Positions 28,718 through 38,471 of a DNA stretch of 64,000 nt are shown piece after piece (within the stretch, counting starts at the first letter, position 1; every line of letters begins with the position of its first letter). The notes under the pieces were generated by a model. It worked only from the letters and a program-made list of their open reading frames with translations. It did not search any database and had not been told where the DNA came from. Position numbers and translations under genes: made by a program. Source of the DNA: Pseudomonas sp. TNT3 (GTDB lineage: Bacteria; Pseudomonadota; Gammaproteobacteria; Pseudomonadales; Pseudomonadaceae); the NCBI RefSeq assembly GCF_010095445.2, contig NZ_WFGV02000009.1, forward strand, positions 1 through 64,000. The letters run 5' to 3'.

Positions 28718-28975
28718 TCAGTTTTTCTCGAGCGCCCACAAGTCGCTTTCGATGCTTTCAAACCTCTCTTTGAGGTGCGTCTGCACATCGAAAATCGCCC
28801 TGTTGTAATAATGCGGAGCAATTTCACGGGTAAACAGCTCAAGGATTTCGGCCGCTTCGAACGAACCCAGGTCGAGTTCGAAGCGATCCTCCATGAAGCG
28901 TTTGATCTTCTGATTGGCCTCGTTCTCCTGCTCGGGAGTGAGGGTCAGGATCGGCGGCTTCTTTTTGGCAGCCAT
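28718..28975 (-). CDS. DUF2164 small protein inside the his operon
   Basis: The 85-residue soluble, highly charged protein (MAAKKKPPILTLTPEQENEA...) matches the DUF2164 pattern, with helices containing FMEDRFELDLGSFEAAEILELF and HYYNRAIFDVQ. Its ATG directly follows the hisH TAA with no gap, so it is translated from the his message. No role is known; its place suggests, but does not show, a link to histidine synthesis. Confidence 0.9.
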   Translation of the reverse strand: MAAKKKPPILTLTPEQENEANQKIKRFMEDRFELDLGSFEAAEILELFTREIAPHYYNRAIFDVQTHLKERFESIESDLWALEKN

Positions 28976-29614
28976 TTACCAGCGACCATCCCACGCGGCG
29001 AAGTTCTGCAGCAATTGCAGGCCATGGGTATGGCTCTTCTCCGGGTGAAACTGCACGGCGAAACGCGAGCCCTCGGCCAGCGCTGCGGCGAAATCGACAC
29101 CGTAGTGACCGCCACCCACCACCTGGCGCGCGTTGGCGGCAGCGATGTAGTAGCTGTGCACGAAGTAAAAACGCGCGAGGTCCGGAATGTTGTGCCACAG
29201 CGGGTGCGTCACCGTCTGCTTCACTTCGTTCCAGCCCATGTGCGGGACTTTCAGGTGCTCGCCGTCTTCATGCAGGCCTTTGCCGAAGAACTTTACTTCG
29301 CCCGCAAACAAACCGATGCAGTCGACGCCGTCGTTCTCTTCACTGCTGTCGAGCAAGGCTTGCATGCCGACGCAGATGCCAAGGAACGGGCGATCCTGGC
29401 TGACTTCACGCACCAGCGAGTCAAAGCCCAGGCGACGGATCTCAGCCATGCAATCGCGAATCGCGCCGACGCCGGGGAAAACCACCCGGTCGGCTTCGCG
29501 AATGACGTTGGCATCACTGGTGATCAGGACCTTGCCGGCACCGACGTGCTCGAGGGCCTTGGCCACCGAGTGCAGGTTGCCCATGCCGTAATCGATAACC
29601 GCGACCGTCTGCAT
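28976..29614 (-). CDS. hisH: Imidazole glycerol phosphate synthase, glutaminase subunit
   Basis: The 212-residue class I amidotransferase has the nucleophile Cys in [12 protein letters not shown], the oxyanion region VFPGVGA, and the His-Glu pair in [14 protein letters not shown]. It supplies ammonia to HisF. The start codon overlaps the hisB stop by one base (TAATG). Secure. Confidence 0.97.
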   Translation of the reverse strand: MQTVAVIDYGMGNLHSVAKALEHVGAGKVLITSDANVIREADRVVFPGVGAIRDCMAEIRRLGFDSLVREVSQDRPFLGICVGMQALLDSSEENDGVDCIGLFAGEVKFFGKGLHEDGEHLKVPHMGWNEVKQTVTHPLWHNIPDLARFYFVHSYYIAAANARQVVGGGHYGVDFAAALAEGSRFAVQFHPEKSHTHGLQLLQNFAAWDGRW

Positions 29615-30207
29615 TACAGAACGCCTTTGGTCGACGGCATCTGGCCGGCCATGCGGTCATCGAGCTCTACAGCCATGCGCAGCGCGCGGCCGAAAGCCTT
29701 GAACACGGTTTCGATCTGGTGGTGGGTGTTGGTGCCACGCAGGTTGTCGATGTGCAGGCTGACGAGCGCATGGTTGACGAAGCCCTGGAAGAATTCCTGG
29801 AACAGGTCAACGTCGAAGCCGCCGACGGTGGCGCGGGTGTAGGGAACATGCATCTGCAAGCCAGGACGACCGGAAAAGTCGATCACGACACGCGACAGCG
29901 CTTCATCGAGCGGCACATAGGCGTGGCCGTAGCGACGGATGCCTTTCTTGTCGCCGATGGCTTTGGCGAAGGCCTGACCCAGGGTGATACCGACGTCTTC
30001 CACGGTGTGGTGGTCGTCGATATGCAGGTCGCCCTTGCTGACAATATCCAGGTCGATCAGCCCGTGACGGGCGATCTGGTCCAGCATGTGCTCAAGAAAA
30101 GGAACACCGATATCAAATCGGGCCTTTCCGGTGCCATCCAGGTTGATCGAGGCTTTGATCTGGGTTTCCAGAGTGTCGCGCTCGACTGACGCCTTACGTT
30201 CGGCCAT
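29614..30207 (-). CDS. hisB: Imidazoleglycerol-phosphate dehydratase
   Basis: The 197-residue monofunctional dehydratase carries the two metal motifs [13 protein letters not shown] / [13 protein letters not shown] and [20 protein letters not shown]. It is the first gene of the minus-strand his cluster; ATG 30207 is preceded by an in-frame GTG that would add one residue. A REPIN of another class lies upstream of it, then the MFS gene. Secure. Confidence 0.97.
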   Translation of the reverse strand: MAERKASVERDTLETQIKASINLDGTGKARFDIGVPFLEHMLDQIARHGLIDLDIVSKGDLHIDDHHTVEDVGITLGQAFAKAIGDKKGIRRYGHAYVPLDEALSRVVIDFSGRPGLQMHVPYTRATVGGFDVDLFQEFFQGFVNHALVSLHIDNLRGTNTHHQIETVFKAFGRALRMAVELDDRMAGQMPSTKGVL

Positions 30208-30363
30208 CACCAGCTCCGCAAAATCATTGGGCGAAAAAGGCAGCCATTATAGGGGCGCGGGCGGGAAACAGAAACATGAGAGGTGATATCACTGACGGAT
30301 AGAACCCCGTGCTGTCGGGGATAGACATGTCCATACAACTCATTTTGGAGACTCCAGAACAAT

Positions 30364-30453
30364 TGCAGGAGTGAGCCTGCTCGCGATGGGACCCTCACAT
30401 TCAACATTTCTGTCGACTGTCAGACCGCTATCGCGAGCAGGCTCACTCCTACA
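30364..30453. repeat. REPIN-type palindrome (class AGCAGGCTCACTCCTACA)
   Basis: TGCAGGAGTGAGCCTGCTCG and a complementary arm ending CACTCCTACA flank a centre of about 40 bases. It is a third sequence class of paired repeats in this window and lies between hisB and the MFS gene. Confidence 0.84.
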
Positions 30454-30469
30454 GGGGTACTGCGTTTAC

Positions 30470-32131
30470 TTAATGAAACAGCACTGCCGTCTTCTGCAGC
30501 GTCACCCAGACACCCCACGCCAACGGAATACCCACCGCCAGCCACGCCGCGATCGCCAGAGGCTTGCTGCCCGGCGCCGCTTTCCACTCCAGCACGGTGC
30601 TGCTGTCAGCACCTTTGTCGTGGCCCAGCGCCTGTTCGGCGGCCAGCTCTGCGTCAGTCATGAAGTATTTGTCAGCCACCGGCCGTACCAGCAGGTTGCA
30701 GAGGAAACCCAGCACCAGCAGGCCCGCAAGGATATACAGCGTGATGTCATATGCCGCGGCGCGTTCTACGCCGATGCTCAGCTGATACTCACGCAGGTAA
30801 TTCACCAATACCGGCCCCAGAACGCCAGCCGCTGCCCATGCAGTCAGCAGCCGACCGTGAATCGCGCCGACCATTTGCGTACCAAACAGATCCGCCAGGT
30901 AAGCCGGCACCGTCGCGAAACCACCGCCGTACATCGACAGAATGATGCAGAACGCCGCCACGAACAGCGCAACGTTGCCCAGGTGACCAAGGTTCGGGAT
31001 AAGCGCGTACAGGGCAAAACCCAGTGCAAAGAACACGAAGTACGTGTTTTTGCGACCCAGATAGTCGGAGAACGAGGCCCAGAAGAAGCGCCCGCCGATG
31101 TTGAACAGGCTCAGCAAACCGGTAAAGCCGGCAGCAATGGCGGCGATGGAGGCCAGTTGACCAGCGTCCAGTTGACCAAATGGCAGGTCAACACCGATCA
31201 GCTTGCCGCCAAAAACCTCCTGCAACAGCGGCGACGCCATGCCCAGGATGCCGATACCCGCCGATACGTTCAGGCACAGCACCAGCCACACCAGGCAAAA
31301 TTGCGGGGTTTTCCACGCCACGTTCACGTGAACGTGACGGTGCGTGATCATCGAGTTCGACGCTTTTTTCGCCGGCGCGGTCCAGCCTTCAGGCTTCCAC
31401 CCGGTTGGCGGAACGCGATAAGACAATGCGCCGCCGATCATGAACACGAAGTAAATCGCAGCCATCACCAGGAAGCTCTGCCATACGCCAACGCCGGTTG
31501 GCGAACCGAAATGACCCATCAGAGCCGCCGCGAGCGGAGCCCCCACCATCGCGCCGCCGCCGAAACCCATGATCGCCATGCCGGTCGCCATGCCGCGCTT
31601 GTCCGGAAACCATTTGATCAGGGTCGAAACTGGTGAGATGTAGCCCAGGCCGAGGCCGATACCACCAATGACGCCGGAGCCCACCCACATCAGCCAGATC
31701 TGATGGGTATAAATACCCAACGCCGAAATCAGCAGACCACCGCACCAGCACAGCGCCGAGACAACGCCAGCCTTGCGTGGACCGGCATGTTCCAGCCAGC
31801 CGCCCCAGATCGCCGCAGAGCAACCCAGAAAGATGAAGAACAGGGTGTAGATCCAGCCGAGCATCGAGATCGGCCAGTCGCATTGGGACGAGAAGACTTG
31901 CGAAATGAAGCTCATGTCCGGCGCGCAAGCCACCGGAGCGGTCACGCCCAGGGCTTTGGAAAGCGGCAGCCAGAACACCGAAAAGCCGTAGGCCATGCCA
32001 ATGCAAAGGTGGATGGCCAGCGCGGCCGGTGGTACCAGCCAGCGGTTGAAACCCGGCTTGGCGATGATGCGCTCCTTGGACAGGAACGCAGGCTGGTCGG
32101 CAATGCCGTCAGCCGTGATGCTCGTGGTCAT
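30470..32131 (-). CDS. OFA-family MFS transporter
   Basis: From ATG 32131 (MTTSITADGIADQPAFLSKERI) the product has 553 residues and twelve predicted helices. MFS signatures are LGWIYTLFFIFLGCSAAIWGGWLEHAGPRK after helix 2 and FWASFSDYLGRKNTYFVFFALG in the second half, which is typical of the oxalate/formate antiporter (OFA) group. The substrate cannot be told; monocarboxylates are plausible. A long central loop (about residues 235-265) has WKPEGWTAPAKKASN. The open frame continues upstream of 32131 but that part lacks coding character. Confidence 0.87.
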   Translation of the reverse strand: MTTSITADGIADQPAFLSKERIIAKPGFNRWLVPPAALAIHLCIGMAYGFSVFWLPLSKALGVTAPVACAPDMSFISQVFSSQCDWPISMLGWIYTLFFIFLGCSAAIWGGWLEHAGPRKAGVVSALCWCGGLLISALGIYTHQIWLMWVGSGVIGGIGLGLGYISPVSTLIKWFPDKRGMATGMAIMGFGGGAMVGAPLAAALMGHFGSPTGVGVWQSFLVMAAIYFVFMIGGALSYRVPPTGWKPEGWTAPAKKASNSMITHRHVHVNVAWKTPQFCLVWLVLCLNVSAGIGILGMASPLLQEVFGGKLIGVDLPFGQLDAGQLASIAAIAAGFTGLLSLFNIGGRFFWASFSDYLGRKNTYFVFFALGFALYALIPNLGHLGNVALFVAAFCIILSMYGGGFATVPAYLADLFGTQMVGAIHGRLLTAWAAAGVLGPVLVNYLREYQLSIGVERAAAYDITLYILAGLLVLGFLCNLLVRPVADKYFMTDAELAAEQALGHDKGADSSTVLEWKAAPGSKPLAIAAWLAVGIPLAWGVWVTLQKTAVLFH

Positions 32132-32549
32132 TGTGTATCCCCCAATTATTAGTATGGTTCGCCAGCCACTCCTCACTCTCAGCCTTAATGCACGCAGGCA
32201 TGACCGTTTTTTGAATGAAGCTCCATTTGATGCGACATCAAGTCGCAGAAGGACGAGCGAACGGGCAAAGGTTACCATTTGTGTGTAGCAGAAAAATCAA
32301 ACTGATATCACCTTTCGGCAAGCCGTCTGATCTCGACCCCGTGAAGGCTGCCACAGGCCAATACCGTAACGAAATCATTGGCGCCGCCATGCCGTTCGTT
32401 TTCGTGCCAATGAACGGGCTCAGGCGCTGGCAGCCAAGCTCAAATTACCGCTGGACTGACTGGTGAGGTGATCGCTGACCGGTCATCCGTTTGGGAGCGC
32501 TATACTCCCCGGCTAAATTTCGAATTCGACTAACTACAAGGACTCGCCC
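32132..32549. other. Intergenic region between the MFS gene and asmA
   Basis: This 418-base stretch holds the divergent promoters of the two neighbours. A TATACT hexamer at 32501-32506 is a fair -10 candidate for asmA, without a convincing -35. I see no gene, repeat or RNA in it. Confidence 0.5.
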
Positions 32550-34775
32550 ATGAAAGCGTTCGGCAAAATCCTGGGTCTGGTACTTCTCGGGCTGTTGCTG
32601 ATCATTGTGGCCTTGGGTTTTGCCCTGACCCACCTCTTTGATCCCAACGACTATAAAGAAGAGATTCGCCAGATTGCCCGCGACAAGGCTCATATCGAGC
32701 TGACGCTCAATGGCGATATCGGCTGGAGCCTGTTCCCCTGGCTAGGCCTGGAACTGCACGAAGCCAGTGTTGCGACCCTGGCCAAACCCACCGAACCGTT
32801 CGCTGACCTGCAGATGCTCGGCCTGTCCGTTCGCGTGTTGCCGCTGCTGCGCCGCGAAGTGCAGATGAGCGACGTGCGCGTCGAAGGCTTGAATTTGCGC
32901 TTGAACCGCGACAAGGACGGCCACGGCAACTGGGAAGATATCGGCAAGGTGCCGGTAGCGGCCAATTCGACTACTGCACCCGTCACCCCGGGCGAACCGG
33001 CGCCAGACACCCCGGTCCAGGTCGAGAAACCGGCCCAGCCGATCCGCCTGGATATCGACAGCCTGACCGTCAATAACGCCCGCGTTGAATACAACGACGA
33101 AAAAACCGGCAAGCAATTCAGCGCGGAAAGCATCCAGCTGAGCACCGGCGCCGTGCACGACTCGACCAATATCCCGGTCAAACTGACGGCGTTCCTGGGC
33201 ACCAACCAGCCGGTCTTGCGTGTGCGCACCGAGCTCAACGGCGAGCTGCGTTTCGAACGCGCGCTGCAACGCTACAAATTCGAAGACATGAAACTCTCCG
33301 GCGAAGTGGCGGGTGATCCGCTACAAGGCAAGACGATGACTTTCGCCGCCCAGGGCCAGCTTCTGCTGGATAAAGCTGCGAACGTCGCCGAATGGACCGG
33401 CATCAAGATTTCTGCCAACCAACTGCGTGCGCTGGGCGAACTCAAGGTCAACGACCTCGACAAGACTCCGCAAATCAACGGCGCCCTGTCGATCGCCCAG
33501 TTTGACCTGGCGAAATTCATCGACAGCATTGGCCAAACCCTTCCAGCCATGGCTGAAGGCAGTCTGAGCAAAGTCGAACTGGTCACCCGCCTTGCCGGTA
33601 CGCCGAGCAGCGTTTCGTTCGACAACATCAATCTGAAAATCGATGACAGCAGCTTCAACGGTCGCATCGCGGTCGAGGATTTCGCCAAGCAGTCGCTGCG
33701 TGCCGTGCTGAAGGCTGACACCTTCAACGTCGACCGATACCTGAAGCCGAAATCGGCTGAAGCCAACAGCGCGACTCAAGTGCGTCAGGCCGAGGTGGCC
33801 AGCACCGAAGCCAATGCCATGGCGGGCGCGGGCAGCACTCCGCTGCCAGATGCGCCGACCAAAACAGCATGGAGCTCCGATCGCCTGCTGCCGGTCGAGC
33901 GCCTGAGCAAACTCGACGTCGACGCCGACCTGACCTTCGGCCAGCTGACACTCGACAAACTGCCCATCCAGAATGCCGCGCTCAAGGCCACTGGCCAAGG
34001 CGGCCTGCTGACCCTGGAAAACCTGCGAGGCGACCTGTACGACGGCAGCTTCGAGGCCAAAGGTACCCTCGACGTGCGCCAACAGGTGCCGGCGCTGAAC
34101 ATGCAGACGCAGCTCAACAAAGTCCCGGTTGAGAAAATCCTCGAAAGCCAGGGCAAGAATCCACCGGTCAAAGGTCTGGTCACACTCAACAGCAACCTGA
34201 CAGGCAGCGGCAATAGCCAGAAAGCGCTGATCGACAGCCTCAACGGCAACGCCGGTTTCGTGATCAACAACGGCGTGCTGCTCAACGCCAACCTCGAACA
34301 GCAACTGTGCAAGGGCATTGCCACCCTCAACCGCAAAACCCTCAGCGGCGAACCACGAGGCAAGGACACGCCATTCCAGGAACTCAAGGGCAACCTCACC
34401 TTCCGTAACGGCGTGGCCAGCAACCCTGACCTGAAAGTGCGCATCCCGGGCATGACCATCAACGGTGACGGCGACGTCGACCTGCGAGTGCTGGGGATGG
34501 ATTATCGCGTCGGCATCATCGTCGAAGGCGACAAGAGCGACATGCCTGACCCGGCTTGCCAGGTCGGCGAGAAGTTTGTCGGCATCGAGTGGCCACTGCG
34601 CTGCCGCGGCCCGCTGGAACTCGGCGCCAAAGCCTGCCGCCTGGACAATGAGCGCATGGGCCAGGTCGCGAGCAAGCTGGCGGGCGACAAACTCAGCGAA
34701 AAAATCGACGAGAAGCTTGGCGACAAGGTCAGTCCTGAATTGAAAAACGCACTGAAGGGTTTGTTCAAGCGATGA
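32550..34775 (+). CDS. asmA: AsmA-family inner-membrane-anchored periplasmic protein
   Basis: The 741-residue protein has one N-terminal transmembrane helix (ILGLVLLGLLLIIVALGFALTHLF) and a long periplasmic repeat-beta region. The AsmA signature DIGWSLFPWLGLELHEASVA is near residue 50 and the C-terminal AsmA_2 part near 540-690 (GKGIATLNRKTLSGEPRG, LRCRGPLELG). Proteins of this group form hydrophobic-groove bridges implicated in phospholipid transport to the outer membrane. It overlaps the mutY start by 4 bases. Secure family assignment. Confidence 0.93.
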   Translation: MKAFGKILGLVLLGLLLIIVALGFALTHLFDPNDYKEEIRQIARDKAHIELTLNGDIGWSLFPWLGLELHEASVATLAKPTEPFADLQMLGLSVRVLPLLRREVQMSDVRVEGLNLRLNRDKDGHGNWEDIGKVPVAANSTTAPVTPGEPAPDTPVQVEKPAQPIRLDIDSLTVNNARVEYNDEKTGKQFSAESIQLSTGAVHDSTNIPVKLTAFLGTNQPVLRVRTELNGELRFERALQRYKFEDMKLSGEVAGDPLQGKTMTFAAQGQLLLDKAANVAEWTGIKISANQLRALGELKVNDLDKTPQINGALSIAQFDLAKFIDSIGQTLPAMAEGSLSKVELVTRLAGTPSSVSFDNINLKIDDSSFNGRIAVEDFAKQSLRAVLKADTFNVDRYLKPKSAEANSATQVRQAEVASTEANAMAGAGSTPLPDAPTKTAWSSDRLLPVERLSKLDVDADLTFGQLTLDKLPIQNAALKATGQGGLLTLENLRGDLYDGSFEAKGTLDVRQQVPALNMQTQLNKVPVEKILESQGKNPPVKGLVTLNSNLTGSGNSQKALIDSLNGNAGFVINNGVLLNANLEQQLCKGIATLNRKTLSGEPRGKDTPFQELKGNLTFRNGVASNPDLKVRIPGMTINGDGDVDLRVLGMDYRVGIIVEGDKSDMPDPACQVGEKFVGIEWPLRCRGPLELGAKACRLDNERMGQVASKLAGDKLSEKIDEKLGDKVSPELKNALKGLFKR

Positions 34776-35839
34776 GATCCGAGCAATTTTCATCGGCAGT
34801 ACTGGACTGGTACGACCGCCACGGCCGCCACGATTTGCCTTGGCAACAGGGCATCACCCCGTATCGGGTGTGGGTCTCGGAGATCATGCTGCAGCAGACC
34901 CAGGTCAGCACCGTGCTGAACTACTTCGATCGCTTCATGGCGTCGCTGCCAACGGTCGAAGCCTTGGCCTCTGCACCGGAAGACGAAGTGCTGCACTTGT
35001 GGACAGGCCTTGGTTACTACACCCGCGCGCGCAATTTGCAGAAAACCGCAAAGATCGTCGTGGCGGAGTACGGCGGCGAGTTTCCGCGCGACGTTGAGAA
35101 ACTGGTGGAGCTGCCAGGTATCGGATTATCCACAGCCGGGGCCATTGCCAGCCTGAGCATGGGCCTGCGAGCGCCGATCCTTGATGGCAACGTCAAACGG
35201 GTCCTGGCGCGCTTTACTGCACAAGAGGGCTATCCAGGCGAGCCGAAGGTCGCCAAACAGCTGTGGGCGAACGCTGAGCGCTTCACACCGCATGATCGGG
35301 TCAACGCCTACACCCAGGCGATGATGGATCTGGGTGCCACGTTATGCACTCGCAGCAAACCGAGCTGCCTTCTGTGCCCGCTGGAAAAAAGCTGTGAAGC
35401 GCACATGCTTGGCCTGGAAACCCGCTACCCGATCCCCAAACCGCGTAAAGCCGTGCCCCAGAAGCGTACGCTGATGCCGATGCTCGCCAACGGCGAAGGC
35501 GCGATCCTGCTTTACCGTCGCCCTTCCACGGGCTTGTGGGGCGGACTCTGGAGCCTGCCGGAACTCGACGACCTCGACGACCTGCAGCATCTGGCGGCCC
35601 AGCACTCGCTGGAACTGGGCACTCAGCAAGCCTTGCCAAGCCTTGTTCACACCTTCAGCCACTTTCAGTTGTCCATCGAACCCTGGCTGGTTCAGGTCCA
35701 GGAGGCCGGCCATCACGTGGCCGAGGCCGACTGGCTCTGGTATAACCTCGCCACCCCGCCGCGCCTGGGCCTTGCCGCCCCGGTCAAAACCTTGCTCGAA
35801 CGCGCGGCCGCCGTATTGAACGCAGGAGAGTCGTCATGA
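34772..35839 (+). CDS. mutY: A/G-specific adenine glycosylase MutY
   Basis: The 355-residue repair enzyme removes adenine opposite 8-oxoguanine. Features are [13 protein letters not shown], the helix-hairpin-helix [14 protein letters not shown] with the downstream catalytic Asp in ILDGNVKRV, and the [4Fe-4S] loop C-x6-C-x2-C-x5-C ([17 protein letters not shown]). A C-terminal NUDIX-like recognition domain follows ([11 protein letters not shown]). It is coupled by overlaps to asmA before and yggX after. Secure. Confidence 0.97.
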   Translation: MRSEQFSSAVLDWYDRHGRHDLPWQQGITPYRVWVSEIMLQQTQVSTVLNYFDRFMASLPTVEALASAPEDEVLHLWTGLGYYTRARNLQKTAKIVVAEYGGEFPRDVEKLVELPGIGLSTAGAIASLSMGLRAPILDGNVKRVLARFTAQEGYPGEPKVAKQLWANAERFTPHDRVNAYTQAMMDLGATLCTRSKPSCLLCPLEKSCEAHMLGLETRYPIPKPRKAVPQKRTLMPMLANGEGAILLYRRPSTGLWGGLWSLPELDDLDDLQHLAAQHSLELGTQQALPSLVHTFSHFQLSIEPWLVQVQEAGHHVAEADWLWYNLATPPRLGLAAPVKTLLERAAAVLNAGESS

Positions 35840-36108
35840 CCCGCACCATCATGTGCCGCAAGTACAAAGAAGAATTGCCCGCCCTGGAGCGCGCTCCGTT
35901 CCCGGGCGCTAAAGGCCAGGACATTTTTGACCACGTCTCGGCGAAGGCCTGGGCGGACTGGCAGAAACACCAGACCCTGCTGATCAACGAAAAACGCCTG
36001 AACATGATGAACGCCGAAGACCGCAAATATCTTCAGGGCGAGATGGACAAGTACTTCTCCGGCGAGGAATACGCCAAGGCTGACGGCTACGTTCCGCCGG
36101 CTGAATAA
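35836..36108 (+). CDS. yggX: Probable Fe(2+)-trafficking / oxidative damage protection protein
   Basis: The 90-residue YggX protein has the conserved N-terminus [21 protein letters not shown] with the key Cys7, and the helical tail [21 protein letters not shown]. It protects Fe-S enzymes against oxidants. Its ATG overlaps the mutY stop (ATGA), and the same mutY-yggX order occurs in E. coli, tying iron handling to a Fe-S repair enzyme. Secure. Confidence 0.96.
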   Translation: MTRTIMCRKYKEELPALERAPFPGAKGQDIFDHVSAKAWADWQKHQTLLINEKRLNMMNAEDRKYLQGEMDKYFSGEEYAKADGYVPPAE

Positions 36109-36172
36109 TCCCGTTTTCTCGGGGGTCGGTACGTAAGCGACGGTAATAATTAAATATTTTTTGAAAACTTGC

Positions 36173-36201
36173 TTGACGACCCCCTGAAAAACCAGTTTAA
36201 T
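36173..36201 (+). promoter_or_regulatory. Sigma-70 promoter of tRNA-Phe
   Basis: TTGACG (36173-36178) and TTTAAT (36196-36201) are separated by 17 bases. The -10 box ends 10 bases before the first base of the tRNA, followed by a GC-rich discriminator (GCGCCCC), as usual for stable RNA genes. Confidence 0.8.
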
Positions 36202-36211
36202 GCGCCCCGTT

Positions 36212-36287
36212 GCCCAGATAGCTCAGTCGGTAGAGCAGGGGATTGAAAATCCCCGTGTCGGCGGTTCGATTCCGTCTCTGGGCACCA
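36212..36287 (+). tRNA. tRNA-Phe (anticodon GAA)
   Basis: This 76-base cloverleaf runs from GCCCAGATAGCTCAGTCGG to CTGGGCACCA with the CCA encoded. The anticodon loop TTGAAAA at the end of a five-pair GGGGA/TCCCC stem gives GAA at 36245-36247. The T-loop GTTCGATTC is standard. A promoter precedes it and a terminator follows at once. Confidence 0.98.
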
Positions 36288-36295
36288 AATACCGA

Positions 36296-36327
36296 AAACC
36301 CTGAATCGCAAGATTCAGGGTTTTTTT
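36296..36327 (+). terminator. Intrinsic terminator of tRNA-Phe
   Basis: AAACCCTGAATC-GCAA-GATTCAGGGTTT followed by further T residues forms a strong symmetric hairpin 8 bases past the CCA end. Confidence 0.93.
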
Positions 36328-36523
36328 ATGCCTGGGATTTGGCAAGACGCTGTTTCAGCCTCCATCGAGGCGTTAAACCAGACATAGCCTCCGTCACGGA
36401 TCTGTAGGAGCGCTCCGTCTGCTTTACCGGAAAGGGACGACATACACTGATTTGCGGATTGGGCAGAATCGGGAAAGGAGCTTCCGCATAACCGGGAGCA
36501 GATACACGACAGGGATGTAAACA

Positions 36524-37603
36524 ATGACTGACGCCATCAGTCCAGACGTCGAAGCCGCTGGATTTTTTACCGAACAAGAAATCAGAACGTTCAATTTTGA
36601 TAGGCAGCAATCAACAGCGCTTCACTGCTGCGCCGAGGAACTGGCCGCCCTCGGCGGCCCGCAGGCTCAAGGAGCCCGATTCAAAGCGGCACTGGCGGCC
36701 ACTGAATTAAAGCGTTCGTTTTCCAAGGATCAATGCGAACTGCTGGACGCCTACTCCGATGGACTGGTGTGCGTTCTGATCTTTGAAGGTCTGCAAAAAA
36801 TCACTTCTGTCAGCCCTCCAAATGAACTGCCGGACCTGACATGCCTGAAGAATAATCACGACGTCCTTTGCATGGCTGCCCGTAATCAGATCTTGTTGAA
36901 AATGGTCGATAACAGCGCCTTCGCCTACGACATGGACAATGAAGGACAGCTGGTTCGATTGGTGGCCAACTTCAAGGGCGGCGGACTCACAAAAATCAAT
37001 GCCGAGCCGGAAACCAAAGAACTGAGTTCGCATTCCGGCCTCGCCCTGGGCCCTCATACCGAGGCGCCTTACTGGTGCGCCGTGAATGCAAAAGACGGAC
37101 ATTCGCCCTCCCCCTCCTCACTCATACTCTCAGCCTTGTGGAATCCCGCCGAGGAACCTACGCGAGTCATTCCACTGACTTCCATACTCGAAAAAATCGG
37201 CTTCACCCACTGCCTTGCACTGACCTCCGGCAACTTCCATTTCACTCGTAGCGACTCCTTTGTCAGTGGCAAAGGGGAGGACGGTCATAACGTTTCGATT
37301 TTGGAGTTCGACGACAAGGCTGGCTTCGCAGCGCGCTTTAACGCCTACCGCTTTTCGGTCAATGACACCGCCTCGCCTTTTGTAAAAGCGGCTTACAGCG
37401 CCCTCTGCAAAGGCGTGAGCGAAGCAGCTCCCTGCGAATACACACTGACCCAGGAATCCGCCATGGTCATCAATAACACCCGGACCCTGCACTGCCGCGA
37501 TGTCATCAGAGACAACCGACGAGTCCTGGTACGCCTCTTCGGTCTTTCAAAATTTTCTTCCCCAATCGTTCTGTCAGAGGACCCGTTGCTCTTGCAGGGC
37601 TGA
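36524..37603 (+). CDS. TauD/TfdA-like Fe(II)/2-oxoglutarate oxygenase, amino-acid-hydroxylase-like
   Basis: The 359-residue soluble enzyme has an HxE metal pair (His178 and Glu180 in ALGPHTEAPYWC). A distal His323 is followed by arginines for 2-oxoglutarate (NNTRTLHCRDVIRDNRRVLVRLFG). The HxE, in place of the commoner HxD, and the spacing recall clavaminate-synthase-like enzymes that hydroxylate free amino acids (asparagine and arginine oxygenases). The substrate is not known. A TSUP carrier follows after 66 bases on the same strand, so a shared pathway is possible. No secondary-metabolite genes are seen near it. Confidence 0.78.
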   Translation: MTDAISPDVEAAGFFTEQEIRTFNFDRQQSTALHCCAEELAALGGPQAQGARFKAALAATELKRSFSKDQCELLDAYSDGLVCVLIFEGLQKITSVSPPNELPDLTCLKNNHDVLCMAARNQILLKMVDNSAFAYDMDNEGQLVRLVANFKGGGLTKINAEPETKELSSHSGLALGPHTEAPYWCAVNAKDGHSPSPSSLILSALWNPAEEPTRVIPLTSILEKIGFTHCLALTSGNFHFTRSDSFVSGKGEDGHNVSILEFDDKAGFAARFNAYRFSVNDTASPFVKAAYSALCKGVSEAAPCEYTLTQESAMVINNTRTLHCRDVIRDNRRVLVRLFGLSKFSSPIVLSEDPLLLQG

Positions 37604-37669
37604 TTTATTCATCCGCTTGAACGACCCGTCGCGTGAGCACTGGGCCAATAACTACATAGAGGGAATCGA

Positions 37670-38461
37670 ATGTCTTGGGATGTCATTGGCATATTGGCGC
37701 TCGTCGCATTTTGCGCAGGTTTTTTCGACGCGATAGCAGGTGGCGGCGGCCTGATTACGTTGCCCGCATTGGTTCTGGCCGGTCTGGACCCGATCAGCGC
37801 GATCGCAACGAACAAATTTCAGGCCGCCTCGGCAACTGTTTCAGCAACTGCAACCTTTGCTCGCAAAGGAATGATCGAATGGCGCGAAGGCCGTTATCTG
37901 ATTATCTGCGGATTTTTGGGCGGTGCCGGCGGTGCGCTGCTGGTCAGTTACATTGATAAGCACTATCTGGAAGTGTGCGTGCCGATCATGCTGATTCTGG
38001 TGGCCATGTATTTTGCGTTCTCTCCCAAGCTGGCCAATCAGGATCGACGCAAGAGGATAGGCATTCTGCTGTTTTCGTTTACCGTCGCGCCGATCCTGGG
38101 TTTTTACGACGGTATATTCGGCCCCGGGGTCGGCTCTTTCTTCATCGTCGGATTTGTCTTGCTCTGCGGCTTGGGCATGATGCGAGCCATGAGCTTTACC
38201 AAACTCGCCAACGCCTCGTGCAATCTGGGGTCTCTGTCTGTTTTCATCACCAAAGGCGTGATTGTCTGGCCGATTGCTATAGCCATGGCGTTGGCGGCGT
38301 TCATCGGTGCTCAGTTGGGTGCACGAGCGGCTGTCCATGTCGGACCGCGGTTAATCAAACCCATGCTGATCGTGGTCTGTTGCGCCTTGGCCATTAAGCT
38401 GTTGAGCATGGAAACCAACCCTCTGCGCATTGCAATCATCGATTCCCTGGCGTCGTTATGA
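37670..38461 (+). CDS. TSUP-family (TauE/SafE) membrane transporter
   Basis: The 263-residue protein has about eight hydrophobic helices and the paired TSUP repeats (FCAGFFDAIAGGGGLITLPAL at residues 15-35 and FYDGIFGPGVGSFFIVGFVLL in the second half). The family moves sulfite, sulfoacetate or other organic anions. Good AGAGGGA ribosome site. It lies directly after the TauD-like oxygenase. The substrate is not predictable. Confidence 0.88.
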   Translation: MSWDVIGILALVAFCAGFFDAIAGGGGLITLPALVLAGLDPISAIATNKFQAASATVSATATFARKGMIEWREGRYLIICGFLGGAGGALLVSYIDKHYLEVCVPIMLILVAMYFAFSPKLANQDRRKRIGILLFSFTVAPILGFYDGIFGPGVGSFFIVGFVLLCGLGMMRAMSFTKLANASCNLGSLSVFITKGVIVWPIAIAMALAAFIGAQLGARAAVHVGPRLIKPMLIVVCCALAIKLLSMETNPLRIAIIDSLASL

Positions 38462-38471
38462 TTGCCGCTCC

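Noticed and set aside
27179..29842. An 887-codon plus-strand open frame across the his genes
   Set aside because: It is the mirror of hisF, hisA, DUF2164, hisH and hisB, all with intact motifs on the minus strand.
32365..32460. A short plus-strand stretch before asmA that reads like the end of a protein (RANERAQALAAKLKLPLD)
   Set aside because: No upstream coding frame supports it and no family could be fixed; not called as a pseudogene.
33321..34793. A 490-codon minus frame opposite asmA
   Set aside because: Shadow of the asmA gene, whose plus frame has family motifs and overlaps mutY correctly.
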